A stretch of DNA of 64,000 nucleotides, taken from positions 841,501-905,500 of the forward strand of contig NC_037092.1 in the NCBI RefSeq assembly GCF_002994745.2. Reading direction: 5' to 3'. Under the pieces are notes generated by a model, which was given only the letters and a program-made list of their open reading frames with translations, did not search any database and was not told the DNA's origin. The stretch's first letter is position 1; the number at the start of each line of letters is the position of its first letter. Shown here piece after piece: positions 47,451-57,135 of the stretch. The stretch is from Rosa chinensis (Eukaryota; Streptophyta; Magnoliopsida; Rosales; Rosaceae). Position numbers and translations under genes: made by a program.

Positions 47451-47559
47451 TAGATCATCGTCGCAACAAGATTAAGCTGGATATTTCTGTTTCATTAAAT
47501 GGAGGATTATATAGGGAGACTTGAATTTATGAAGAACGAAAAGAAGAAGGGTAAAATCC

Positions 47560-48257
47560 TCATATAATACTCAAGCTATCACGAAATGCACTTTTTGGTA
47601 CCTACAAATTTTCAGGGAGTCCAGTGGTACCTGTACTATCCCTCCGTTAGCCCTTTGCCCCTTTTAGTATCTCCGTCCATTATTCCGTTAAAAATGCCTA
47701 CGTGGCAGTCATGTGACACTCATGTGAGTAAAATAATAAGGTTAAAATAGTCTTTTCATTCATAATTAGAATTATAAAATTTAATATATTGAATATTTAT
47801 AATTAAAAAATATTTTGACACATATTGTGACACTCATGTGAGTAAAATAATAAGGCTAAAATAGTCTTTTCATTCATAATTAGAATTATAAAATTTAATA
47901 TATTGAATATTTATAATTAAAAAATATTTTGACACATAAAAAAAAAAACCTAATTTATTCTTCACTGTTATTGGGATACTTGGGTCGATTAATTTAAGTA
48001 CTTTTATTTTTGTTTAGTTTTTATTTTATTTTATGAAAAGTTAATATATACTAATTTGGAGATAACTTTTTTCTCGAACTAGTCTAATTTATTTTAATTT
48101 AGTTTAATAAAAAATTTGTAAAAGAAATATGAAATAGGTATTTTACGATTTTATCCATACTTTAACGGAATAATTGACGGTACCTGATCTAACGGATAGA
48201 TCAGGTACTAAAAGGTCAATAGGAGGAATTGGGTAAAAAGCAAGAGAATTGTGCATT
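47560..48257. mobile_element. Possible non-autonomous DNA element with diverged inverted ends
   Basis: Weak inverted similarity joins GTACCTGTACTATCCCTCCG (left) with ACGGATAGATCAGGTACTA (right), and CTATCAC ... ATGCAC motifs at both ends. Inside are two 114-bp direct copies (47712-47825 and 47826-47939). Exact ends and a target duplication were not determined. It abuts the copia remnant. Confidence 0.42.
47712..47939. repeat. Tandem duplication, two 114-bp units
   Basis: Both units begin TGTGACACTCATGTGAGTAA and are almost identical. AT-rich and non-coding. Confidence 0.9.
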
Positions 48258-48422
48258 GCACAGTGATAGTCAAAGTGCAATTCACTTGGCAAAGAATCCT
48301 GCTTTTCATTCAAGGACTAAACACAATCCTATGAAGTATCACTACATATATATGAGAACTCGTGGAGAATGAAGCGCTGCAATTGTTGAAGATTCAAGGA
48401 GGTGAGAATCATGCTGATATGT

Positions 48423-48884
48423 TGACGCAGTCGGATTGATAACTAGGTTTACCAGCAATAAACCTAACAAAAGGATTCTGGAGTCCACCAGAGATAAAAG
48501 AGAAAATCTCTATTTTATTGATTAAAAGATGAAAGATCCGTTCTGCAGCCGCATAAATAAGAGAAAAGTACCCTAGGGCGACTAACAATGAAACCCTAAA
48601 GCCATGGATAAAAACGAAAACAACCAAAAAATAACTAGGAAAACCAAAAATGGGTAAAATAGAAAAATGTAGTTTTGAGGCCCTAAACGATCCCGAAAGC
48701 CCGAAAAATGCTACAGCTCATGGCTATGCAATGAGTCTTGTTTCTGGCGCGATTCCCATTCCGAAAGGTAAGGAACGTCCCAATCAGAGACTGAGCTGCT
48801 GTTTCCTGTCTACTAGTCACTTTTCGTTTTCCTCTAGCACGATCTAACTGTTCCTCAAATTGGGCTGCCATTCGCTCTGCATCA
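48423..48884 (-). repeat. 3' LTR of the gypsy element, overlapping the end of pol
   Basis: 462 bp. The pol frame ends at 48683, inside the LTR. Confidence 0.92.
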
Positions 48885-51800
48885 GTCTCCTCCACCTCCG
48901 AAGAACTCGACCCCGAGTTCTCATCTGGATAAAGAACCTCATCTTCACGAAACTCATGCAGGTCAGCCACATTAAAGGTGTTAGAGATACCCATGGAATC
49001 AGGAAGAGCAACAACATAAGCATTGTCGTTGATCTTCCGCATCACCTTAAAAGGACCATATTTTCTGGCCTTCAGCTTATTATAGGTACCAACAGGAAAT
49101 CTCTCCTTCCTCAGAAATACCATCACATCATCACCTTCTTGGAACAATTTCACTCTGCGATGTTTATCAGCTACAGCTTTATTCTTAGCATTAGTTGCTT
49201 CCAGCTTGGCCTTAACTTCATCCCGAACAGCCTGCACATCTCTAGCCATACCCTCAGCAGCAACACTAACCCCAGGAACCTTAGGAAGTTTCACCAGATC
49301 AACCACATGTCGAGGAACAGCAGTATAAACTAAGGAGAATGGTGACTTCCCTGTGGCGCTATGCACAGCACTGTTATAAGCAAACTCCACCTGTGGCAAA
49401 GCATAATCCCACTGTTTGGGTCGATCTCCACAAACACTTCGGACCATGTTACCCAAAGTTCTGTTAGTAACTTCTGTCTGTCCATCCGTTTGAGGATGAG
49501 CTGTGCTGCTACTGTTCAAAACTGTTCCAAACATTCTTCACAAGGTAATCCATAAATGGCTAAGGAACTTTGTGTCTCTGTCAGAAGTAATGGACTTGGG
49601 AACTCCATGCAAACGAACCACTTCCCTGAAGAACAATTTAGCTATATTAGAAGCATCAGCAGTCTTCTTACATGCGATGAAATGCACCATCTTAGAGAAC
49701 CTGTCAACTACCACAAACACGGAATCCACACCCTTTTGGGTACGGGGTAATCCCAATACAAAATCCATAGCAAGGTCCTGCCAAATATCTTCAGGAACAG
49801 GTAAAGGTAGATAAAGCCTGTGTTTTGGGACTGACCCTTGGAGACCTGGCAGGTGTAGCACTTTCTCACGATAGTTCCTGCATCCTTCTTCAACTGTGGC
49901 CAGAAATACCTCTCCTCAAGGCTAGCAATAGTTTTGTCTCGGCCCAAGTGCCCACTCAATCCCCCTCCATGCAGATCTCTGATCAGTTTCTCCCTCAATG
50001 AAGAACTAGGGATACAAAGTCGGTTGCCCTTGAATAAATATCCTTCATTCTCATAAAAATCTGCAACTGCATTATTGTTGCTGCACTTGGCCCAAATCTC
50101 CTTGAAATCAACATCTTCCTCATACAACTCCTTCAAGAGATCAAACCCCACAATCTCTTGAGCTAAAGTGACCAGCAAGGAAGCCCTCCTACTCAAAGCA
50201 TCTGCAACCCGGTTAAGAGTACCAGATTTATGTTGAATCACAAAAGGGAATTTTTGCAGAAAACTCACCCACCTTGCATGCATCTTATTCACAGTTTTCT
50301 GGCTATTGAGGTACTTCAAGGCTTGGTGATCGGTGAACAGTACAAACTCCCTCCGAATCAGGTAGTGCTCCCATTGCCTCAATGCCCGGAACACTGCATA
50401 AAACTCTTGGTCATAATTACTCCACTTCTGACGAGCTTCACTCAGCTTTTCACTAAAGAATGCTACTGGTTTCTTCTCTTGTGACAACACAGCACCTACC
50501 CCCACGCCACTAGCATCACATTCAACTTCAAATATCTTGTCAAAATTAGGAAGAGCAAGAACTGGTGCAGTGCAAAGTTTCTCCTTGATTAAGGCAAAAC
50601 TCTTCTCTTGTTCCTCTCCCTATTGGAACTTGCCTTTCTTCAAACATTCAATAATAGGGGTAGTAATGGTACTGAAATTCTTCACAAACCTCCGGTAGAA
50701 AGTAGCTAACCCATGAAAACTCCGCATCTCAGAAACTGTTTTTGGAGCTGGCCATTCTCTTATTGCTCGCACCTTCTCTTCGTCAACCTGAATGCCTTCT
50801 CCTCCAACCAAAAATCCCAAAAATAGCAGTTTGTTGGTACAAAAAGTACACTTCTTCAGGTTAATATACAGTTTACTTTCCTGTAAAGCTCCTAAAACCT
50901 GTCTCAAATGTACCAGATGTTCTTCTGTGGTCTTGCTATAGATCAATATATCATCAAAATACACCACGACAAAAGAACCAATGAAAGGACGAAGAACTTG
51001 GTTCGTAAGCCTCATAAAAGTGCTGGGTGCATTAGACAACCCGAATGGCATAACCATCCACTCGAACAAACCATCCTTACTCTTAAAAGCTGTCTTCCAC
51101 TCATCTCCTGGCTTGATTCGAACCTGGTGGTAACCACTTCGAAGATCTATCTTGGTAAACACTTTGGAACCCTCCAGTTCATCAAGCATGTCCTCCAAAC
51201 GAGGAATGGGAAACCTGTACTTCACAGTTATCTTATTTGTGGCTCTGCTATCAACACACATCCGCCATTGATTGCCCTTCTTAGGAACAAGGAGAACTGG
51301 AACTGCACAAGGACTCATACTTTCACGAATGAACCCCTTTTTCAACAAATTTTCAATCTGCTCCCTCAAGATCTCATTCTCCTTGGGAGTCATTCGGTAA
51401 TGTGGCAGATTTAGCAAACTAGCGCCAGGAACCAAATCAATCTGATGTTGAATGTCCGTCATAGGTGGTAGTTCGTTGGGTAACTCATCTGAAATCAACT
51501 CCTCAAAATCTCCCAACAATTTCTGTACTTCCTTAGGGATCACCACATCTTCCTTTTCTGCAGCCAACAACCCCTTTATCACCACTGGGCAGAAAACTTC
51601 AGTTTCTTTAAAGGCCTCCTCCATCTCAAATTCACTATTAGACAAGGTCAAGAAACTCTCCCCTTTCTTTCCTCCAGATTTTTCAAATTGACAAACGGGA
51701 GCCATAGCAATTTTATGACTATCCCACATAAACATCATCACGTTATCTCTGCCTTTATAAATCACATCTACATCATATTGCCAAGGTCGTCCAAATAAAA

Positions 51801-53285
51801 TATGACAAGCATCCATATTAATAATATCACACATAACTTCATCTTTATAATGCTTACCAATGGAGACCGGTACTTTGCAGGAATCAGTAACTCGAACTTG
51901 TGGACCTTTCTTGACCCAACCAAGGGAATAAGGTGCTTCATAAGGCTGCGTAGGTAACTGTAAGTATTCCACCAGTTTCTTGGCTACAAAGTTTTCGCAG
52001 CTCCCATTATCCATAATCAAATTGCACACCTTGTTATTGATGGAACAAAATGATCGGAAAATATTGCGTCGCTACCCATCTTCTTTAGGACATAATAAGA
52101 CCCGCTGCAACACAATATTAACCTTTTCAGGAGACTCCTCCTCCGCGAACTCAGCCCCATCATAATCGTCACCTCTTTCTCCTTCTTCTTCATCTTCATC
52201 ATATTCACCTATAAGAGCAGTTTGTCTCCTCTCAGGACACACATTAGATCTATGCCCAGGTTTATTGCATCGATAGCAGACATCTGTCGTAGGTCTAGCA
52301 TAAGGATTATTAAACCTCTGGTTCGGGGCCCTATTTTGAGCACCACTAGAATTGTTAGAACTGCCCGCTCCTTTAAAAGGAGGATTGGAAGCCCTAAAAG
52401 CGTTTTATGTTCTCTGCAGTGTGGTTTTACCCTTATCAGTTGAGGAGTTAACCAAATCTGTGCTCCTTTGGTAGTTATATCTCTGGAAAAAAGAAGCTCG
52501 TGAATGTTTCTCTAACAATTCTGTCTTCAATGCTAGGTTTGTAACTTCGGCCATAGTATGAACAGTTTGTAACCCGATTTTCTCCTGAATGGAAGGCTTC
52601 AGCCCACTGATATAGCGAGCCACCTTCTGGCCTTCAGTTTCTCCTAGTTTATTACGCTCTGAGTAGCGTAAGAACTCAGCTGTATAATCAGCCACTGTCC
52701 TAGTTCCTTGGACACATTCAATATACAACCTGTATAGAATTTGCCCATAATCATCCGGCAAAAATCTCTCCATCATCAACTGCTTCATTCTTCGCCATGT
52801 TCTAACACCCTGTTTCCTCTGCTTCTTTCGAGTGTTCTGCAACTTATCCCACCATATTGCAGCAGTACTCTTCAATCTCCAGGCAACATGCTTAACCTGC
52901 TTGTGCTCAGGCACTTCCATAATCTCAAAGAACCTGTCCACCTGAAGCTGCCAATCCAAATAATCTTCTACACCCAAGTTACCCGAAAAGAAAGGAATAA
53001 TGCCTTCACTTTGTAATCCTGGTCAGCTTGTCCCTGTTGTTCATATTGCAAAATTTCTTCTTCAGGTTCAGATTCTGATGTATTCTCAACAATTTCACCA
53101 CGTGAAGCTCTAACTCATTGGCCTCCTTCCCCACCTCTATGCCGATTATTGTTGTTGTTGTTGTTGTTGTTGTTCCTCTCACCCAACAATCCACGAATTT
53201 CTCCAATCTGATTATTCATGGAATTGATGGCAGCGGTAAACGCTGTTGTAAGAGCTTCAATATCTGATTTCGTAACTTCACCCAT
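48683..53285 (-). pseudogene. Gypsy gag-pol polyprotein, interrupted
   Basis: Gag starts MGEVTKSDIEALTTAF at 53285 with a poly-Asn tract. Identified parts: retrotransposon gag ([20 protein letters not shown]), knuckle [14 protein letters not shown], protease around [10 protein letters not shown] with [11 protein letters not shown] (51500-50700), RNase H ([10 protein letters not shown]), the integrase HHCC region and core ([20 protein letters not shown]), and a C-terminal tail after [15 protein letters not shown]. Visible breaks: TGA about 53115, a frameshift near 52990, TAA about 52405, TAG about 52075, TAG about 50620, a frameshift near 49840, and TGA about 49538. Several stops replace Trp or Gln codons. 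Not functional. Confidence 0.9.
48885..48899 (-). other. Polypurine tract of the gypsy element, inside the coding frame
   Basis: The minus strand reads GGAGGTGGAGGAGAC directly before the 3' LTR and is at the same time coding (EVEET region). Confidence 0.7.
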
Positions 53286-53321
53286 TGCTACTAAGGAAAA
53301 TAAAAGAGACAAGGAAGACCT

Positions 53322-53333
53322 GCTCTGATACCA
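53322..53333 (-). other. Primer-binding site of the gypsy element
   Basis: TGGTATCAGAGC on the minus strand, matching initiator Met-tRNA, two bases from the 5' LTR. Confidence 0.9.
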
Positions 53334-53335
53334 CC

Positions 53336-53801
53336 TGACGCAGTCGGATTGATAACTTGGTTTACCAGCAATAAACCTAACAAAAGGATTCTGGAGTCCA
53401 CCAGAGATAAAAGAGAAAATCTCTATTTTATTGATTAAAAGATGAAAGATCCGTTCTGCAGCCGCATAAATAAGAGAAAAGTACCCTAGGGCGACTAACA
53501 ATGAAACCCTAAAGCCATGGATAAAAACGAAAACAACCAAAAAATAACTAGGAAAACCAAAAACGGGTAAAATAAAAAAATGTAGTTTTGAGGCCCTAAA
53601 CGATCCCGAAAGCCCGAAAAATGCTACAGCTCATGGCTATGCAATGAGTCTTGTTTCTGGCGCGATTCCCATTCCGGAAAGGTAAGGTACGTCCCAATCA
53701 GACACCGAGCTAATGTTTCCTGTCTACTAGTCACTTTTCGTTTTCCTCCTTTAGCACGATCTAACTGTTCCTCAAATTGGGCTGTCATTCGCTCTGCATC
53801 A
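53336..53801 (-). repeat. 5' LTR of the gypsy element
   Basis: 466 bp; it differs from the 3' LTR by roughly ten substitutions and a few small indels, so it is older than the copia insertions. Confidence 0.92.
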
Positions 53802-53971
53802 TATGTTGACTAAGTCTGTGTCAATAAGTAAACTGAAGCTGTGCTTGGCTTCAGTTGGTCTCCAAGTTTGAAGAAGGAGATGTTGGCTGTGATAATGGGT
53901 TTTGTGTTGGCTATGATTGAAGAGTATTGAAGAATGTTAGCTACTGGCGTAATCGGCTCCAAGTGGAAAAT

Positions 53972-54408
53972 TGTTAGGTGTGTGGATCCGATTCCTCATA
54001 GGATAAGGATTTGTTAATCCTTGATCAAAGAGGAGTTTTGATTATTTCCTACCTGCTTACATAATCCTACTTGGTAATGGTTTCTATGTCTATTGGGAAT
54101 ATGTTTCCAATGTCTTATAGGGTCTAGTTAGATATCTATATTTAGGGGCATAAGTTGTAGTAGTAGATCAAGTCTTTGAAGCATTAAACAGAGAGAGCAA
54201 GTGAGGTCTTGAGAGTTGGTGAGAACTTCTTGTATTCTTGTTCGTGTATTCTTCTTATTCTATAGTGAAACCCAAGCAGCCTGGGGACGTAGGCAAAGTT
54301 CTTTGCTGAACCTCGTTAACAAGTTTGTGTTTGTTTTCTCGATCGTTTATCTATATTATTTTGCACTTGTCTGCTTCCGCAAGAAAATTTTAGGTCAAAT
54401 TCCTAACA
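53972..54408 (+). repeat. 3' LTR of the old copia remnant
   Basis: 437 bp bounded by TGTTAGGTGT and TTCCTAACA, preceded by a purine-rich tract. The partner LTR is not in the window. Confidence 0.7.
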
Positions 54409-55110
54409 TCTATGTGATAATGAAGGTGTCTAGGGTATCACTGAAGTGGAACTACTCTTTCTTGTGTAGAAATTTACGAGTTCTTCCACGTGTCAAATTT
54501 ATTCGAGAATTGATGGTTTTTTTTTTTTTTTTTTAGCACACGATAATTGATGCTTAACCGATGATATCGGGCCAACTCGTTTTCCAGTATATCAAACCCT
54601 CGCAAGGTATTACTGCATGTCAATTTTGAAAGTTGGAACTACTTCTGTCCAGTGTTTTCTTAAAACGGAGTCAAACTCGTCGAAGTTCTGAGGATTTGAA
54701 GTTGTAGGAGGAAAGCCAGAATGCAAGTAATGAGAACTGGCAATTATTTCGGTCAATTCAGATAAGGCTAGATAGCCTATGTTCTATTCCTTTGTATATT
54801 TGAAAACCTGCAGACTCGGTTCAAAAATTGCGATCGATTTCAGCACCAAGCACCAAGAAAATAGCTAATTGCAACTACCAATAACCCATTTCTGGTTTGA
54901 TCAGTTTTATATAGCAGAAACATTATCACTGTCGTGCCATTCAAGCCCAAAGTTAAATCCAAAGTACTTTCCATTCAGAGACCATATCATTCTTGTCCCG
55001 CGAATGAATCCAGAATAATTACAATTACTGCTGCTAATAGAAGTAATTCAAACCCCATTGACTAACACCAGTCATACTTTTGGAATCTGCACCAGCCTAT
55101 TCTCTAATTA
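54409..55110 (-). pseudogene. Decayed copy (2) of the EAR-motif gene's 3' region
   Basis: Read on the minus strand, 54895-55010 resembles exon 3 of the gene at 36886-38779 (GATTTAACTTTGGGCTTGAA, AAACTGATCAAACCAGAAA). The following 480 bases match that gene's downstream flank, for example ATCATCGGTTAAGCATCAAT and AAGTAGTTCCAAC. The acceptor is lost and the coding frame is interrupted. Orientation is opposite to the intact gene 16 kb away. Confidence 0.8.
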
Positions 55111-55129
55111 TTCAGAGTAGAGAGCAGAA

Positions 55130-55735
55130 TATGGGCAATTTGAATGATTACTTGTTTGCAGAACAGAGTGGGTCGCAAGAAGTGGGTAGGAGGTGTGATC
55201 AAATGTTCTTTGATGGAGCTTGTGATGTAGCCAAAGGAAAGGTAGGACCGTAGGACTAGGTGTTGTAATATTTGATGGTGGTGGGAGTTTGAAAGGTGCT
55301 TCGGCTATACCAATTGATAGTACAATCAAACCGACTGCAACTGAGGCACTTGCGCTGTGGAAAGGGCTACGGTACTGCAGGCAGTTGGGTATTAGTAGAG
55401 TGAAGATTGCAGGGGATTCTCTTAATATAATCAAAGCGTTGGATTGGAGTGGGTTGAATCTCAGTGACATTGGAGGAGTACTTGATGCATTTTGTTCTTT
55501 GACAAGGGAGTTTGAAATGTTTCATGGAAGCATGTCCAAAAGAGACAAAACGGAAGTGCCCATAAGCTACAGTTGAGTATTAGTAGAGTGAAGATTGCAG
55601 GGGATTCTCTTAATACAATCAAAGCGTTGGATTGGAGTGGGTTGGATCTCAGTGACATTGGAGGAGTACTTGATGCATTTCGTTCTTTGACAAGAGAAGA
55701 ATTGCATGGTAAGCTCTCCATAAGAAAAGCTTGAC
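55130..55735 (+). pseudogene. LINE-type RNase H fragment with an internal 127-bp duplication
   Basis: The + strand encodes MFFDGACDVAKGKV, then after a frameshift GLGVVIFDGGGSLKGASAIP and ATEALALWKGLRYCRQLG ... GDSLNIIKAL. This is an RVT_3-type RNase H domain. The segment 55383-55509 is repeated at 55571-55697. It meets the minus-strand LINE RT fragment tail to tail at about 55700. Confidence 0.8.
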
Positions 55736-56005
55736 TTTGTTAGGAATCCTAAGACTCCAGATCGTACTCCAGATGTTAGCGGAGTTAGAATCACCATTAC
55801 TACCCGCTCCTACACCGACCTGTTTCAACTCCATCCCCAACCAGTAACCTGACTTCACTGAATAATGCCCATCATCATTATAATGCCATATTACCACATC
55901 TCCTTCACTACTTTCACACAAAGGAATCGATAGAAATTTTTCTACATCTAACCCAAGGAAATGTTGTCTAATGAAATTACAATTCCACATAACTGGACCG
56001 GACAT
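55710..56005 (-). pseudogene. LINE ORF2 fragment, part 2 (after the copia 2 insertion)
   Basis: The minus strand reads PVMWNCNFIRQHFLGLDVEK ... VIWHYNDDGHYSVKSGYWLG ... IPNKVKLFLWRAYHAILL, the region between LINE RT and the zinc-binding domain. It continues the fragment at 63201-64000 once copia element 2 and one AAGCT are removed. Confidence 0.82.
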
Positions 56006-56010
56006 AAGCT

Positions 56011-56528
56011 TGTTAGACTGAATGAGCAAAACCAAATCCATGATCAATTCACAAATACATAAACACACTGTATATTAATCAAGACCACATGAACCAAAAT
56101 ACAAGTTTTATACTAACCTTCTTTAGTGTTAGGAGCCATTGCAGTAGCATTAATGAACTTGACAACAAACGCAGATTGATCTTCTCCTCAGCTCTGGATT
56201 TAAGCTCCTTTCTATGGGGCAAGACTTAATGCTTTGTAATAGAGAGAGCAGGGACCAACACATCTATATATATTGGTTATGATCCTAAGAATCCTCCCAT
56301 AAAGATGTTTCTTAGAATCCAAGTCACCAACAATTAGAAAACCTAATGCAACACTAAATCGGATTACTATGTAAACCAACTAATGGATTCCTAACCAATG
56401 AGTTGATATAATTATCTCAATAGGTTTCTAGGTATTGTACTTAGCTTACAACTCCTATTAATGAACAAAGTTGCAATCCAACTTGTAAACTGAACATAGA
56501 TGATGATAGGTCCATTTTAGTTCTAACA
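56011..56528 (-). repeat. 3' LTR of copia element 2
   Basis: 518 bp, next to the polypurine tract CAAGTGGGAGAA (56529-56540, minus strand). Confidence 0.94.
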
Positions 56529-56540
56529 TTCTCCCACTTG
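56529..56540 (-). other. Polypurine tract of copia element 2
   Basis: The minus strand reads CAAGTGGGAGAA immediately before the 3' LTR. Confidence 0.82.
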
Positions 56541-57135
56541 GACCATCATTGTCTATTCACAAACTGAACTAAAACAATTTCCAGAAATAGCTTAAGTGTG
56601 CACTGAGATGTAAGTGTACTGTAAATCCATTCAACTCTGTCAAAATGCAGAACCATTGCAGAATCAAGAAATGGATATGTTCAAATGAGCATACTCGTTC
56701 CAGACCACAAAACAACAGTTTCTGCACTTCACATGAATTCAAACTTAATGTGATGCAATCAAATAACATCATATATCAAACTGCAGTTGTTATCTGATAA
56801 CAGTCCAACCTAAGTATTTTGAAAATCAAAATCACAACGCAAACACAATTTCTTTACACACAGTGGATCAATGTTTGCTTCTAACTGTATATATGCATAT
56901 ATAAAACAATCCACTTGAATTGAACTGAACTGATAAACTGTACAGCTACCATAAAATTATCAAAATAAATAAATAAAGCTGTCAAAACATTAACTGAAAA
57001 ATACCTCATTTCATTAAATCAACCATGAAGTACAAGGTTTCTGTTACATAGTTCAAAACAGAAAATCAAGAACTAAACCAAAACTAAACTAAACTGAAGA
57101 AACAATTTTCTCAAAACATTTTGCTCCCACTGAAC

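Larger units (their letters stand above)
48418..53806 (-). mobile_element. Gypsy LTR retrotransposon (CRM-like chromovirus), decayed, 5-bp TSD
   Basis: The element 48423-53801 lies between TATGT repeats (48418-48422 and 53802-53806). LTRs of 462 and 466 bp have TG...CA ends. Order on the minus strand: LTR, primer site, gag, protease, RT, RNase H, integrase, LTR, as in gypsy. The polyprotein tail runs through the polypurine tract and about 200 bp into the 3' LTR. This overlap and the tail features ([24 protein letters not shown]) match what I know of the centromeric CRM clade. The reading frame is broken in several places. Confidence 0.9.
48258..54408 (+). mobile_element. Old copia remnant (RNase H end plus 3' LTR), split by the gypsy element
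   Basis: At 48258-48422 the + strand has the end of a copia RNase H (SDSQSAIHLAKNPAFHSRTK); after the gypsy insertion it continues at 53807 (LTKSVSISKLKL) to a stop near 53880. A purine-rich tract AAGTGGAAAA precedes an LTR-like block at 53972-54408 bounded by TGTTAGG and CCTAACA. The frame is damaged (a stop after MRTRGE). The 5' part is missing. Coordinates include the inserted gypsy element. Confidence 0.82.

Noticed and set aside
48860..49333. Plus-strand open frames opposite the gypsy integrase, and similar ones opposite both copia pol genes
   Set aside because: They are shadows of the conserved minus-strand coding sequence with no protein-like content.
53115..53540. Open frame running from the gypsy LTR in frame into gag
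   Set aside because: The LTR part has no domain and begins upstream of the primer site. The true gag start at 53285 is a better explanation. The frame being open in both LTR copies follows from their shared origin.
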